Below are positions 10,788 through 23,585 of a stretch of DNA of 64,000 nt, piece by piece. Position 1 is the stretch's first letter. Each line of letters opens with the position of its first letter. This DNA comes from Oscheius sp. JU75 (taxonomy: Eukaryota > Nematoda > Chromadorea > Rhabditida > Rhabditidae), in contig JASJZC010000006.1 in assembly GCA_037178855.1 (NCBI GenBank), positions 1,922,001 through 1,986,000 on the forward strand, given 5' to 3'. Both the position numbers and the translations under genes were made by a program. The notes below the pieces were generated by a model, which saw only the letters and a program-made list of their open reading frames with translations, had not been told where the DNA came from and did not search any database.

Positions 10788-12600
10788 CTGAAAATAGGAA
10801 TATAATATTGGTGTTTCAACACTTTGTCTTGTCGGTCGTGTTGTCAAATCACTTGAAAAAATGGTTCTGCTCAAAAATTCATTGTTCTCCACATAAGAAA
10901 ATTATCAAAAAAATTGTTTTTACCAGACCGATGCATACGACTGTCTTTGAACAGCGGTACTATATACAGTTGCAGAGACACAGAAGACTAACTCTAATTC
11001 CAATAATAGAGCAGCCCATACTTGCAATTGCTGGGAAAGTTTGCTAATAGTAAATATATTTGTTCATTGTAGACACACTTGTTACGGAAACCCGAACAAA
11101 CTCATTTATAACAGTCTCACTGAAGTATCGTTTTCTTTCCACAATTCCAGCCGCGTAAGGACCGAATTAAAGGAATAGTGACTGTATTCATTAGAACAGT
11201 GAAACGTATATTTCCCTTAGGAGCATCCCTCAGAAACTTTTCGTGTAACTTCTTATCGAACGAAATTGTGAACATATGTGTTAGACGCGACAAAGGTATA
11301 AGTTTCAGGCAAAGCATAAACGTAAGCACTCAGTGTAGCCTTGCAGCGCCGTTTTGATGGTCATTCGAGCTCAAAAAGTCGCGAAAGGTTGCACTGTTTT
11401 CAGCTAACTTAAGCATAGTTCATAATGGGGTCAAGAATAGCAAACATATGGATCTTGACTTCGAAAATACTCTTTACCAATTTAGAATTTCCATTCTATC
11501 GCTCAATGAACTGATTGTATACTCTTTGTGACTACATAGGAAAAACGTGAAACAAAAATGTTTGAAAAATGGTTGGACTTTTACAGACTTGGAAAGCTAC
11601 GAAACAATAAGGAGAAGTGCAGCTAAGAATTTTTGTCAGTGAAAGTCAAAAAAGTCTGTAGAAGGCAGACAGCAGTTTGTATTTATTTTTTTCTAGTCAA
11701 GAAAAAAAATGGGAAAACTAACGTAGGGCTCAAAGTGGGCATTTTGGGAATGAGGAGAGAGAAAGAAAGAGGACAAGAGATAGTCACCTCATCCCCTTGT
11801 TTTCTCTCTTGTACTGATAAGAGTGAGAGTACCATCGCGAACTTATTTTGAACTCAATCTGATGCTTTTTTCTAAATTTCCCGATGAACACATCTTCCAA
11901 AGCACTTTTGTTTTGTTTTTGAAGGAATACATAAATACTGCCGATCATAGAAAAGATACTTCAGCTTTGGTATCGTGGCCTCAAATCAAGACAGCAGGTT
12001 CATGTTAGCAATTTTTTGGTCTCATTGTATATTCAAGTACAGTACGAAACAGAAAAATGACTTTGAGAAGAGCTTTTGTATTTAACTAGATACTGATATA
12101 AATTCTTTGGAAAACAGTGCAAGTTTTTCGGCTATAAAAAGGACAGCTGATTCTTTATCGTTTCAACTGATACTGATACTTCCACTTTTTCTAGGAGAAA
12201 GTGTTCTTTTGATAAATCGAGTACGGAAAAAAACCAGATTAACATTTTTAACGGTTTCGGATTTATAGCAAAATATTGTGTTTTATTAGATACGCTAAAA
12301 CCCCCGGACATCGGGACAAACATTTGCTCGAGTTAAACAGGAGACAAACTCATCAAAAAATGAACCTTGCTCCTCTTCTCCTGTAGCCTTCGCCATTCCG
12401 GCAAGCGAGACAGAGAGCAGAGAAACACAACAAACAAATAGCCCCTAGCCTATTGTTCATAGTGGGTCTTTATTTGGAGGTTGGCTTAGATTATAAGCTG
12501 ATGAAGACGCCCACTTCACCTAGAGGTGTCCATCGCTACCACACCAATGTCAACAAAGAATAGGAGGGGAGACGGAACTTGAAGTCACGAATTGCTGACT
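10788..12600. other. No gene seen (about 1.8 kb)
   Basis: AT-rich sequence with short open frames on both strands but no domain, no run of consistent splice sites and no element ends. A minus-strand frame at 11117-11329 (70 residues) looks weakly coding but has no recognisable match. Confidence 0.4.
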
Positions 12601-12672
12601 CTTCCAAACTGTTGTCAATCTAGAGTTAGCCGCCGGAGAGCTTCTCCAGCTCCTCGGCGAGGGGCATCCCTG
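12460..12672 (-). CDS. Possible 3'-terminal exon of an unknown gene
   Basis: After the acceptor TTTTTTCAG (about 12672 on the minus strand) the exon reads GMPLAEELEKLSGG and then TAA. About 160 bases further is AATAAA (reverse of CTTTATTTGG near 12468). A clean acceptor, codon bias and poly(A) signal support a real last exon. I could not find the upstream exons: the next 600 bases toward 13.2 kb are low-complexity or belong to a retrotransposon remnant. The product is unknown. Confidence 0.35.
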
Positions 12673-13270
12673 AAAAAAGATGACTATTTTTCTTTGAAAC
12701 AAGAACAAGAGAGCAGAGGAGTACAAAAAAGGAGCGAAAAATAGGCTTAAGAGATCAATGTATGGGAGAAGGAGGGGACTTTTACGTCAGCGTGGGAACT
12801 TTAGATAGATAGATAGATAGATATTTCATTTGTCATATGAACAAACATTGGAAGAGGGGGAAGGGGAGAGGGAAGAGCGAGGGTTTATCGGCTTAGTGAT
12901 TTTGAAAAGAAAAAATAAAGAATATCGTGGCACTACGGCTTTGCCATTGACCGGGACGTATAACAACTGTACAACGATAAAATTGGAATAGAATAGTCCA
13001 AAGTTAAACCACCCTCGGTTGTTGTACAGAGTCCCCCTGCCGCCAATGGTGCGCTATGAACAGACAAACATGCGTGTACAAAGGCCTGGAGTCCAGTGTC
13101 AGAGGCAGAGGAATGAAAGTCATTAACCAACTCAGGGCAGCGCTCAACCCGGTCTCAGTGCCATTTTTAGCCAAAAGAAAAGTAATGATACTTCGCCAAA
13201 ATACCCTGCTCAAGGAGAGAACTGGGTGGGAAGAGTTGGGAGAGGGAAGGTATCACCTATAGCTTCGTTT

Positions 13271-13849
13271 TCAATCCAATAGACTAGCTAGTGATCCAAT
13301 ATGCGTCGAGACGTGCTGAATAATTGTAGAACGGCCTGATCGAATAAGAGAACCTAAATCGTTATCCTCCAAAAGTCGACTTACCCTGAACGTGAAGGAG
13401 TTTAGATGCTTGGAATTTGCTCTAACCAGGGATAGTTTGGGATGTATTTTGAATTGAACAGTTCTGCCATTGGAAGGACGGAAAATGAATAGATCACCTA
13501 GACTAGTGTAACCGTTACCAATAATAATCTTTCTGACAAAAAGAACATCCGCAACCATTCTTCTAACAAAAAGAGAATGAAGTTTTAAGAAGTTGATACG
13601 ATACTCATAACTGGGCAAGTCTACGTAGTTCAATCCTGGGTTATTTCTTAACCACAAGATTCTCGAGAAATCTCTTTGTATTTTCTCTATACTTTCCGAG
13701 TCCTTTTTTAAGCTTGGATTCCAGTGGATAGACCCAAATTCCAAATGAGAACGTACATAAGTAGTGAACATTTTAGTCATAAGCTTAGGATCAACTGAGA
13801 GGAAGAGTCTAAAAATTCTATACATAGCGATATTAGCCGTTTTGATCAT
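13271..13849 (-). mobile_element. Non-LTR retrotransposon reverse transcriptase, C-terminal fragment
   Basis: An open frame of 192 residues carries the conserved block after the RT catalytic core of jockey/CR1/RTE-like elements: TTYVRSHLEFGSIHWNPSL followed by KKDSESIEKIQRDFSRILW, then a leucine-rich tail. The upstream catalytic part (YADD) is missing and the plus-side flank is unrelated, so it is a 5'-truncated insertion, as is common for LINEs. A shorter relative lies at 25374-25556. Confidence 0.8.
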
Positions 13850-15031
13850 GTGTTGATACTGGGGTCTGAATGAGAGCGTGTTATCATTTCCTCCAACAGG
13901 CTTCTATCAATCTTTTCAGTGTTGGGTTGAAATCTTTATTTAGTACAGGCCTAGTCCCTTCCTTTAGCTGCTCACGCAATCGAGCCAGTTCAACTCCCTC
14001 GTTCGGGATCCTGCCTTGACTGTTAGCATGATCATGAGTACCTTTTCATCTACAATCACTCCCTCTTCAACGCTGCAGCTTTTTCCTAATCGCTTGTGCT
14101 AGAGCAGAAATGGCTTTACGAGGTAATAGTAATTACCTCGTAAAAAGCAGAATGACTTCATCCTTATCTTCACTAGCCACAGTGCTAGCGGCGGCAACAA
14201 CGCTCTCTGGTCGTATTCTCACAGAACAGGGACATGATTTTGTAGTCTTCTGTTTCATTTTTAACTAGGACGACATTGAAAAGAGAGTAGCAAAGGTAGA
14301 AAAGAGAGAGACAGATTCTTTTAGCCTGGATGAAAACGAAATACCATTTGGAAGAAAAATCAGTGAAGCTTGTTGCGAAAATCCCGTTTGGCCATTTTTT
14401 TTAGTTTGCTACCTAATGTTTGTGTCGTAGTCTTCTGCTCAATAGTGATCCTGAAGATTGTATTCTTGTTTGCCAATCACAATGTCCAATAATAAAGTAC
14501 TGCCCCTGACTTATTAGAACTTTCAGGTTTACAACTATATTTGAACATGGGCAGTGCTCATACATCCTACAAAAGCAAGAAACGCTTGGTCACTATTCCT
14601 AGTTTCTCATTTGTTGTCTTCCGTTGTCTCTACCTGCTTACAAGGAACTCCGAAGGCCACCTGTTACCTTCAAAATTTAATATACTCCTCTCTTGTGAGA
14701 GGGAAAAACTTCTGCGGTGGTCTTCAGACTTATCTTATGCCATGGTTCTATTTGGAAGCTGCTCTCTACTCATAAACTCTTTTTTATTTTTGGTCTCTGC
14801 CTAGTTTTTGGCTTGAAAGTCAGGGCTCACCTCAATCTGAAGGTCATTTTAAGAGTCTCAGAAGCAGTTTACGTCTTTATATGCGATGTTTTTGTTACCT
14901 ACTTCCCGCTCTTTCAGTGTCCAAGTTTTGCTAACATAGAGAAATATATTCTAAATATTATTCTCTTCGAAAACTTCTCCAGTTTATAAAATAAAATAAC
15001 ATGAATTAAAAACGGTGAAGCACAAAACAAT
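13850..15031. other. No gene seen; one short hairpin
   Basis: I find no gene. TTACGAGGTAA and its inverse near 14117-14145 form a 12 bp stem with a short loop. The open frames at 14.5-15.0 kb overlap each other in three frames, lack family motifs and look spurious. Confidence 0.4.
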
Positions 15032-18000
15032 TCATTGTCTCGGAGCCTGTCCCTTCTTCGGGAATCTGAGAACAGATTCGGCTAAGGCCCATTGTGATCC
15101 GGATACCTGTACAATACTTTGGACCTCTCCTTCTCCTCCCATGTGTGGAGATCCTAGATGCTGGAAAGGCTGGGCGGGTGTCTTCAGCTGAGAAGCAGGG
15201 GTTGGACTGACAGGGCGCTGAGAGGCTGATTCAACAGCACCGGAATCCACAGAAGCTGGAAGAATCTGTCTCGGAGTTTGAGGAATGGGGTTCCGGATAG
15301 GAGCAGGGGTAGGAGGAACGGGTTTGATAATAGGCTGTGACGGGTTCGAGATGCGGAGACGAGGGAAGCCTGAAAATACTCAAATACATAATTTTTTTTT
15401 GGAAAACAAAGCCCTTTCAGTACTAAACGAGAGTGCGAGAACTTTCTAATGCTCTTTTGTTGAAACAAGAATATGCTACCATTAAATTCACAAAAAACGA
15501 TTTTTCTCATTGCAATAACAACAACGAGCATTATATCAGTTTTGTCTTCGTGATATCATTCTACTAGTGAATGAGGCCCTTCAAGCGAAAAGATGAAACA
15601 TAAGACATTTTCAAAAGCAGACAACAAGCAAGTTCTGTTTTGGACAATCAAAATGTTTTGTAGTAACAAAAATCCAGCTCACATCGGTATGTTGCAGAAA
15701 TTACCAGTTTTATACCAAGTGTGAAACTGGAAAAATTGGAATATGATACACATTGCCAGAGATAGAGAGAAACATACCATTACCAGCACTGGCTCCATCC
15801 AGCGGCGACACAATTTCCGGAATTGTAGGCATGGGCTGCTTCACGACCTCTGTCACCGTCATATTGGCCCGTTTCTCGGCCTCCTTCTCTGCATACATTC
15901 TCCGAAGATCACCGTCTAGAGAGGGATCCATCCGGAACTGCTGTAGGTCGGCCGCACTGAAAAGTTCAGTCTGTCTCTCTGTCTCCCCGTTTATCTGCTT
16001 CTCTTTCTTTCTGTCTCTGTCTCTTTGATTCTATTTCTCACTATCGTTCTGTCTCTCTCCTCCACCTACCTATGAATATAGTTACACTGTTTCGGAAGGA
16101 ACATCCCCAAGATTGGGCTAATCGTGGCCAATTCCCCTTGCATAGACGCTATGGGCCGGACAAAGACTTCTGTCAGCAGAGCTCCAGCCGATCCCTCACA
16201 GCGGGCATTGAACTTGTTCTTGATGCATCGCAACACACAATCTCCCACCCTATTTATGTTTTTGTTTTGAAGATAGACTCACTGACACAGCTCTCCAGAC
16301 ATCTGATTGAGTTCATTCATAGAGTTGGGGTCGAATTGTGGTATAGCAGGTACCTCTGGCGTCTCAATGGGGATTCCACGCATTATTTGGTCTGAAGAAC
16401 AGAGAAATATCCACATAATGAGATTTCAGGAAAACTTTTGACTATAGGGGAATTCTTGAAACATTTTTGACATCAACTCCATTCCAGGATCATTTTGAAT
16501 CGAGAAAATAAACTTTGATCTTTTTGTGGTCGGAAGAGGAGCGTATTACTTTGAATATCGAAATCTTTTCCTCACTTTTCTCTTCTTGTCATAGCATTCT
16601 ACACACAACTCAAACTAGAACGAGATTTTTTGTTTTCGTTTCATCGAGTTGATATGTATTTACAAAAGGAAAACAATGAATATCGTAGGTTTTGGGTTGC
16701 CAAAAAATTCTTACACACAGTGCAGGGAAAAAAAGACGGAAGAAAAATTATGTTTCACATGCTGTTCAAGACAGATGTACCCCAACAGTAGCCACTCCTT
16801 CCTCGATATACCGTGGAGAAACAACAGAAAGCTTACCTTGAATCTGCTTAGCAATAGAAGACCTCATGACCAGGTTCATGACCGTGTTCTTCGTGTTACA
16901 CTCTCCCTCGCACTCTGCCTGGACAGCCGATGATTGGGTGTCGATGCACTCTATCGTGTTTTGGAAAGCTGAAAGCTGGATTTTTTTTTTTTTTTTTTGC
17001 AAAGTTTTTGAATCCGCATACCACTGGGCGCGCCTGCAAGAAGCATACTTTTCACCGAGTTACCACTGAGTTTTTCAGTACTTTGGAGCCAAAACCTGTT
17101 TCACGAAGCTGCCAATATGGGGAAAAAAGAGGGGGTGGGGATTGTGGAAAAAATACCCTAACCTTGCTCATGTCAAAAGTGCAACAAGTGTTTCAGCGTA
17201 CCAACAAGTAGCAATCTGTCTTTCAATCTAGTAGCTTTTCCCCCAGACGTCAGTAAAGTATACTCACCCAAATTCTGATCCACACACATGTACCGTATTC
17301 CGCTGGTTACCGTCTCAAACAGTGTGTGGTCCTCATTCCCGCACTTTCTCTCCATCTCAATGCACGTATAGCTCTCGTTGTACGAGCTAAAATTGTGATT
17401 TTTAGGCATCTGGGCCACATTTCAAGATCTATCAGCCGCTTTACTGGTCATCTAATTCTTCCCCTGCGTTTATGTTACTTCCGTTTGGAAAAGAGTGTGT
17501 GGTTGAAAGTACAAAAGCGTTTCAAGGCTAGAAAAAGAGCTGGTAAAAGATGAATTTCTCTGCCTTTCTGTCTCTTTGCCCTCTATCACTGTGTCTCCCT
17601 CTGTCTTCCTGTCTCTTTTTCTCTTCCTGACTTTAGAAAAACTATGACACTAACCTGCAGACCTTCTTGTACCTCTCAATATGAGACATACTCTTCATTA
17701 CGAGCCCAACAGAGTCGAGAAGATTATTGGAACAGTCTTTTTGACAGGGAGTGAGGGTGGAGAGGTCCTGGAAGAGGTCTCGACTGACTGGTTTTCTGAA
17801 GAAAATAATGGGTTGTGTTTCACTGGGTGTTGAAAGCTGGAAAATGGCGGTCGTGTATTCAAAGCTGTGTAAAATAATATCTAGTCCACCGAGTTTTGTG
17901 TAAAGTTTTTCAAAATACATTGTAAATATTTTTAGAATAACTAGGTTAAATCTCATTCTCCTCTTTTGAAACTTTTTCTTTTCGTCTTCGGCATATATAA

Positions 18001-18208
18001 CCTGATTCGGTGTCGACGATACTTTTGTGATCCAGTATCCGTGAAACATATCAAAGTCCACTCACTTCCCCGTGATAGAATGAGGCCCATCCAATGGGCT
18101 GGCCGGTGTTTTGAAGGCTGGGATCTGGTTGAACGGGTTCGAGTTCAAGGGGCTTTGAGCCAGTGAGAGTCCAAGGAAGAAAATACCTATTGATTTCCAT
18201 TGAAACAT
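15032..18208 (-). CDS. CPG4-like secreted cysteine-rich protein (eight exons)
   Basis: Exons, all joined in consistent phase: 18208-18066, 17795-17655, 17386-17268, 16968-16837, 16391-16283, about 16247-16070, 15956-15778 and 15369-15032 (TGA stop). The start MFQWKSIGIFFLGLSLA is a signal peptide. The cysteine-rich region holds LTPCQKDCSNNLLDSV, YKKVC, YTCIEMERKC, SGIRYMCVDQ, IECIDTQ, CEGECN, GELC, GDCVLRCI and FNARCEG. This order resembles nematode chondroitin proteoglycan 4 (CPG4) domains, secreted proteins known from eggshell and cuticle extracellular matrix. The last two exons are proline/serine/threonine-rich (KPVPPTPAPIRNPIP), suitable for O-glycosylation. The family call rests on cysteine pattern only; that it is a secreted nematode-type protein is firm. 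Intron 15957-16069 is CT-rich (GACAGA family). Confidence 0.65.
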
Positions 18209-19263
18209 AAAAAATTAGTTACCAGGAAAAAACTGGATCATTTCCGTATATTCGAAGAGAGAAAAGGCTGCAAAAAGACCACGTCCAACGGACAGGAGAC
18301 AATGTTTTGACTGTGTGTCATTTTCTAGGGAAACATTTTTGGAGAAAGACTAGGGAATGGGAATTTAGTGATTGAAGGTAACTTTTTTCTACACATACCC
18401 TAAAATGACTCAACTTCATCATCTGTTGAAACATGAATAGTTATCAAATTGAATTTCAAAATAGGCTTTCTGAGTACTAGCACGTTGCAGTTTTTTGCTT
18501 TCACCCAATGACTGAAACATTTCAACTTCCAGTTTCGAAAAATCTAAGAAGAAAGAGTAACATTGGCTTGAAATGCTCGGTTCTTATCTTGAGATTAAAA
18601 CTTGTATATTTTTTCTGAAATATTTTTAGAGAAGTTCTGCCAATGAAGTAATATTTGGTGAGATGTGATGCCAAAGAAATAGGCGCTTTTTATCCAGAGT
18701 TGTTATTACAGTAGTGCTGAACATGTCAGCGTTGTTGTAATACCGATCGCTGAAACAATAAGTATTCAAATTCTCTCGTTCGAGAACGTGTTAAACTTTC
18801 GAGAGATACATTCTTAGTTTTCAAAACGGAAAGAGAGATAGTTTGTTTCACTTCCCCTATAACTAGACTCAGCATCTTTCATTGCACTTCCTCTTTCAGT
18901 CTCTTTTTTCGAACATGCATCATAACAGAGTGAAAAAAGATATCTGTTACTGCGTGGTTACGAGATCAAGTTTTTTGTGAGATGGTTTAGGATCACTACA
19001 CCATCTTCTCGCCGAGCTCTTCAGGTAGAAGACAACATTTTTGGTCTTACCGTTGCTCTACAAAGCTGTGGCTGTTATCAAAAACTACAACTTTGCGGAA
19101 CATCACAAAGATGGAAATGTCATCCTGGGTCTGAAAAAAGCGCTTATCTTCGAAATTCCAATGTCTCCATAATTGGATAGAAGTTATGTTTCGCGAACTA
19201 TTAGACTACCGCTAGTAGACAGGAACTACTTCTCGAGCTAGAACCATTAATAGTTTTATTGAA
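18209..19263. other. No gene seen
   Basis: Intergenic sequence between the CPG4-like gene and the 3' end of a Ly6/ET gene, both on the minus strand. It carries several TGAAACA words but no exon. Confidence 0.5.
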
Positions 19264-21163
19264 TCACAAAAATATTTTACAAACTGACAAAAAGATCACA
19301 AAAAATGTTCCCAAGGCCATTGAAGAATTGCAAAGTTCCCCAGAACAGCAGCAGACCCGAGCATCTCGGAATGGTCTACAGTCTCCGCTCTTTAGGGCCT
19401 AAGATTTGAAACTGATCAAACAAAAACTGATAACTACCATCGAATTACAGAGTCCGATATCGTCACAGCCATACAGGACACCGTCGACTTGTTCAGTTCG
19501 TCCAGTGCTCATAGCGGTGAGGGTTCCCTGACCGGTTATTCTGGAAGATGGGTGATTTAAAGATTGTAAAAAGTGCTTTGGAGTTTTTTTGTTATCTTCG
19601 ATCGAAAAAAGGTCGAGATCGGAACGATCTTCAGGAACTTTTAGCATTATACCCTTTCACTGAAACAAAAAAAGGTCCCCTGAGGTCGAGCTCAAAACCA
19701 TGTTCAGGAACTTTCTACCATACCCTTTCACTGAAACACAAAAAGTGAACGAATACTAACTCCTACTTTTGTAAAAAAAAAATGTGTTCATCTCTTGGAA
19801 ACATTGCGAAAGTTGTACGTTTCATCAAATCTATATAGTTGCCATCGAACAGCTGAATTTGACCACCCTTGTCTTTTTCAAATAATGTAATTTGTTGAAC
19901 AATAGCGTAGACCACAATGGCTTCATCAAACAGTAAGCTTTTGGCACTACTCACTGTCACTGGAGGATGAGGGTTTTCTGAGTTTGGCAAAAATATGTGT
20001 TTAGGTGTTGCAGATAATTGGATCTAACAAAAGCTGGATATTTCTCTTCTTTTACCTTTTCACTGAAATAAAAAAAAACAGAAAGTGTTGGTGTCAAACG
20101 TTTTCAGTTTAGAAACGTTTCACCCATTTTATAGATCTTTACTCTTTTCTAGTTTTTCTAATCTTCCGGTTTCCTAATCTTCAACTTGAAGCACTGCTCC
20201 GTATATTGACAGCATCATACCTATGACTATATCCCGTCACTGAAACATATCTTTATCAGAGTTACCTCTTCTCAGTTTCTTGGGTACATTATTTTCAAAA
20301 ACCCGGAGGGAACACGGAGAGCATAGCGTGAGTCCTTTCGAGAAGACGCTGAAGCATTTTTTGGTATAGCAGAGACCACATCAAGGACAGCTTACAGCGA
20401 TGTAACTGTGTTTATTTATAGTTTGAAACAATAAAAACTTCAAGTTTCAAACTTCCAAAGCTCTGTGGCTCGTTTTGGTATTTGTTACGATACTATGGTG
20501 TAGTATTACTTTTTGAATCAAAACTGTTTGAGAATCAGAAGTTTTCGTTTTGCATCCGTACCTAGACATGAAGCTTTGCACATCAAAATGATTTAACCCT
20601 TCTACTTGTGTCTACATTTGGTCAGCTTTTCAGTGTTACTAGGACAATTGCACCAATAAGCTGGAAGAAACCTTCTTCCTACTGTAAGCCTTAGTTCAAG
20701 TTGAAACAACAAATCAATCTCGACAAATACCGAAGTAAATTATAAAGTATTGAATGATCGTTCCGTTTCAGCTGAATTGAACTGGAACCAAACAGTTTGA
20801 ATATTTCTGTAATGCATAAAAGTTCTGAATACCCTCATCATCATTTTGGGTCCTATAATGCTTCTTTTATCCTTTCAATGTAACAAAAAAAAACCGAAAG
20901 CAAGCTTTGGCGCCAAAAGCTTTCAGTTTGGAAATGTTTCATCCGTCCTATGTATCCTTACCCCTTGCAAGTTTACACTATCTCGTTAGCGACTGTTAAA
21001 AAAATAAAAAGAAAACCAACTTGTAGCACTGCTCCGCATACTGACAGACAGAATTCTCTCCACTCTTCGGCTTATAGTTCTTGTCCGTCGACTTCTGGCT
21101 ATAGCAGCGAAGTTGAGCAGAGGAGATCGAGGCCAGAAGGAAGACTACCAGGATTCGGAACAT
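19264..21163 (-). CDS. Secreted Ly6/ET-module protein, GPI-anchored (copy 1)
   Basis: Three exons: 21163-21021, 19540-19438 and 19398-19264. Exon 1 has a signal peptide (MFRILVVFLLASISSA) and then LRCYSQKS. Exon 2 contains VLYGCDDIGLCNSM. Exon 3 carries GDCRPF, the family signature VCCCSGELCNSS and a hydrophobic tail ending KIFL-TGA, suited to GPI anchoring. Phases are 2 and 0 and match at each join. The CCC-x2-(D/E)LCN end is shared by three more genes at 35.8-40.4 kb. Nematode ET/Ly6-like modules form small three-finger folds held by disulfides; partners are unknown. Intron 1 (about 1.5 kb) is long and repeat-rich, with repeated CCTTTCACTGAAACA words. Confidence 0.75.
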
Positions 21164-21489
21164 GTCTCCCCGGAACAGGAGGTACCCCCTTTTCTATGAA
21201 AAATGGCCGTAAAATGTTTATGGGGCGCGTAGGAGAGAGCAGGTCTATTCAGAAAATGAGTCATGGGGATGAGCCATGCAGTCAAGGCAAATGTAGCCAA
21301 GAAGAAGGTGGGGAAACAGTTTTTTGTTTGCCAGGAGCGGGTCTGGCTGGAAAGTTTAGCGTTTTGATACAAAAAAACTACCTTGGTTATACTGTGACAG
21401 CCGAGCAGTACCTTGGAAATTTCTTGGTTTCAGATTTTGAAAGAAAACAGTTGGAAGCTGCTAATGATGTTCAGCGTTATGCATAGCTA

Positions 21490-21930
21490 ACTGAAAAAGA
21501 TAGAATTAAAATTGTTCAATATACGGCTATAGCTCGATTTTGAAACCGGACAAAAGGTTTTGGACATTTTTTTGTTTCGTCCATAGTTTAGGGAGCGGTT
21601 GCACATGTGGGGTACAATTTCACCACCTTGTCTTTATCGCTCATACAGTGTCTGAAAGCATTTTCTGAGATATGAAGACCATTTTGAGTAAAAAAGCTAA
21701 TCGGACTCAAAGAACTGGCAGCGGAAAAGAAATACAATAGCAATTGTTTTTCGAGCTTTTTTGGTTTCAGCCCTGTGACATTACTGCAAATTGAAAGCGG
21801 CTAACAGTCGGGCTAGATATTCATAATAACAAATGAAACTGACAAAATGATTTGAATGCGCCGCTATCGCTCCATTTTGAAACTGGTATTTACATTTTGA
21901 ATTTTTTGTTTCGTCCATAGCTTAGATTTT
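21490..21930. repeat. Diverged direct duplication, period about 335 bp
   Basis: The phrase TTTTGTTTCGTCCATAG plus flanking TATCG/AGCTC-ATTTTGAAAC context occurs at about 21520-21590 and again at 21855-21925. The preceding sequence (TTTCAG...GAAAG/GCGGCTAA) also repeats. It is an old tandem duplication next to the orphan lectin exon below. Confidence 0.5.
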
Positions 21931-21935
21931 TTACC

Positions 21936-21987
21936 GTCTGACAACCAAAGCTGTCCCAACCAGAAGAAAACCCAGGAGATGGTACAT
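21936..21987 (-). pseudogene. Orphan first exon duplicated from the lectin/vWA gene
   Basis: The sequence MYHLLGFLLVGTALVVR followed by a GTAAAA donor parallels the first exon of the lectin/vWA gene (MIHLLSLLLIGSVLAVR then GTATGT). The upstream DNA is also shared: TATAAAACTGACAG and AGAAGCTATG here, TATAAACTG and GAAAGCTATG there. No lectin or vWA exon follows on the minus strand before the next gene, so this is a promoter plus signal-peptide exon left from a partial duplication, or the start of a gene whose remainder was lost. Confidence 0.6.
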
Positions 21988-22163
21988 AGCTTCTGTATCT
22001 GTCAGTTTTATACTTTTTAAAAGCCTGTTTTAGTGAGAATGGGCTTGAGCGGAAAACTCGAAAAACCGTCTGGCTACAAAGTGAAATAGTGGTGCTTGGC
22101 TCTTACTGACTGCTCTTTGAATGTGAATAAGACAAAACATTTTAACGACGACCAACAGTGAAA

Positions 22164-23537
22164 TTACAGGAATTTCTGACAGACTTTTTCCATCAAAATT
22201 TCCATGTTTTGTCGCTTGAAGTCACTAGGCATGCGATCGAAGAAGTAGAAATCCTCGAGAGGGTCCTCGAGCCAGTCTCTCATGTCTTCCACGGAGTCTC
22301 CAAGCTCTTTACCGTAACCCAGGATCACGACTCGGATTCCCTGTCTCCGCAGACGACGGACCTCGTCTTGAGTGGCTTTGAGACCGGCTTCCTTGCTCTC
22401 CATTTCAGATGTGAAGGGAATTCCGTCGGTCATGAGAACGACGACCTTGTGGTCACTTCGATCAGTCTGGAGACTGTCTCTGACACTGTCTCTCTATCTC
22501 GCTCACTCTGTACATTCGATAGGCCTCTTGGAGTCCGGCTGGGGTGTTGGTCTCTCCGTTGTCGTACTTGTAGGGAACGGCCTTGTTGTACTGGCTTTCA
22601 GTCCACCCGGGAGAGATCCAGTCGGCACTGGACACGTTAGTAGAAAATTTGACGAATCCGACGCGAGTAGTAGATGAGATGAAGTCGCCTCCGGATTGCA
22701 GGAACTTGACGAGCTGAAAAGACAACTGTTTCTCCTTAGCCCTATCTTGCTGTCTTTTTATCTCTGTCTTTCTGTCTTTATGTTTAGCGTCTCTTGGCAT
22801 CCCACTCAGCTAACCGATTGCCAGTCTCTGTTTCCAATCGAGCTAGAAGAATCGACGACGAACAAGACAGACATGGTCCTCTTGACTCTTTTACAGATTT
22901 CCCTTGGACGTGGCGGTGCCTTGCAGTAGTAAGCACTGAACGCTCTGCCGTCATTGTAGCCATATGGAATGAAGTCACATGCAACATCGTGGTGGCACAT
23001 CCCTTGCGTCGGATCTTTGCGCAACTAAAACAGGAAGTCTAGTGTACGTTCGTATGCATACCAAGGTGCAATGTTCCTTGCCTTCCCACTTGTTTGGTCC
23101 GTCACAGAAGAAGATCGGGTCAACTGTCTCTGAGGAGTTTATGGAAATCCACTTTGAGTAGAGATCTTCAACTATGCCCATGATTGGGCAGTAAGACCAG
23201 TTTTCTGTGCATTTGGAGTTATCGCGAGCTCCGAGGTCTGAAAAAGAGTCTCTGTTTCTGTCTCTGTCACCCACTGAAAAGGAAGATTCTCTCATCCATC
23301 CTCGCCCCAGTTGCTATGTCTCCTCCCCAGGTAGCACATTGCATTCTGACTCCATCAAACGTCTGCTGATTGGTCTCATTGTAGTAGTACTTGTAGCAGT
23401 TCCCATTGAACTCTGTCCAGCCATTCCCGCATGGTCTGTATTCTAGAATCAGGTTGTTCTCGGTCAAAGTATAAGTACATACCCTCTCTGACCGCCAGAA
23501 CTGATCCAATTAGAAGGAGGCTCAGAAGATGGATCAT
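22164..23537 (-). CDS. Secreted C-type lectin with von Willebrand factor A domain (clec-type)
   Basis: Start MIHLLSLLLIGSVLAVR is a signal peptide. Exon 2 (about 23437-23280) has the lectin fold start: CGNGWTEFNGNCYKYYYNE and MQCATWGG. Exon 3 (about 23239-23066) ends the lectin part with CDGPNKW and HCTL. Exon 4 (about 23024-22818) begins the vWA domain with LFVVDSSSSIG, a DxSxS metal site. Exon 5 (about 22723-22513) and the last exon (about 22473-22164) follow, with VVVLMTDGIP supplying the second MIDAS aspartate, and end VCQKFL-TAA. One intron is about 40 nt; the 22.7-22.8 kb intron is GACAGA-rich. C. elegans has many clec genes combining a C-type lectin and vWA domain, several induced by infection; a role in immunity or adhesion is inference. 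All key residues and frames look intact. Confidence 0.85.
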
Positions 23538-23585
23538 AGCTTTCAGTTACTGTCAGTTTGGGCAGTTTATAAACCCGTTTTATGT
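23538..23585 (-). promoter_or_regulatory. TATA-containing core promoter of the lectin/vWA gene
   Basis: TATAAAC lies about 35 bases upstream of the ATG. The block from TATA to ATG is partly conserved before the orphan exon at 21936-21987 (shared ACTGACAG and AGCTATG), which suggests functional or recently duplicated promoter sequence. Confidence 0.45.

Noticed and set aside
19763-19990. Additional exon in the Ly6/ET copy 1 intron
   Set aside because: The frame is open and somewhat protein-like, but no donor exists at its end and its phase does not fit the gene.
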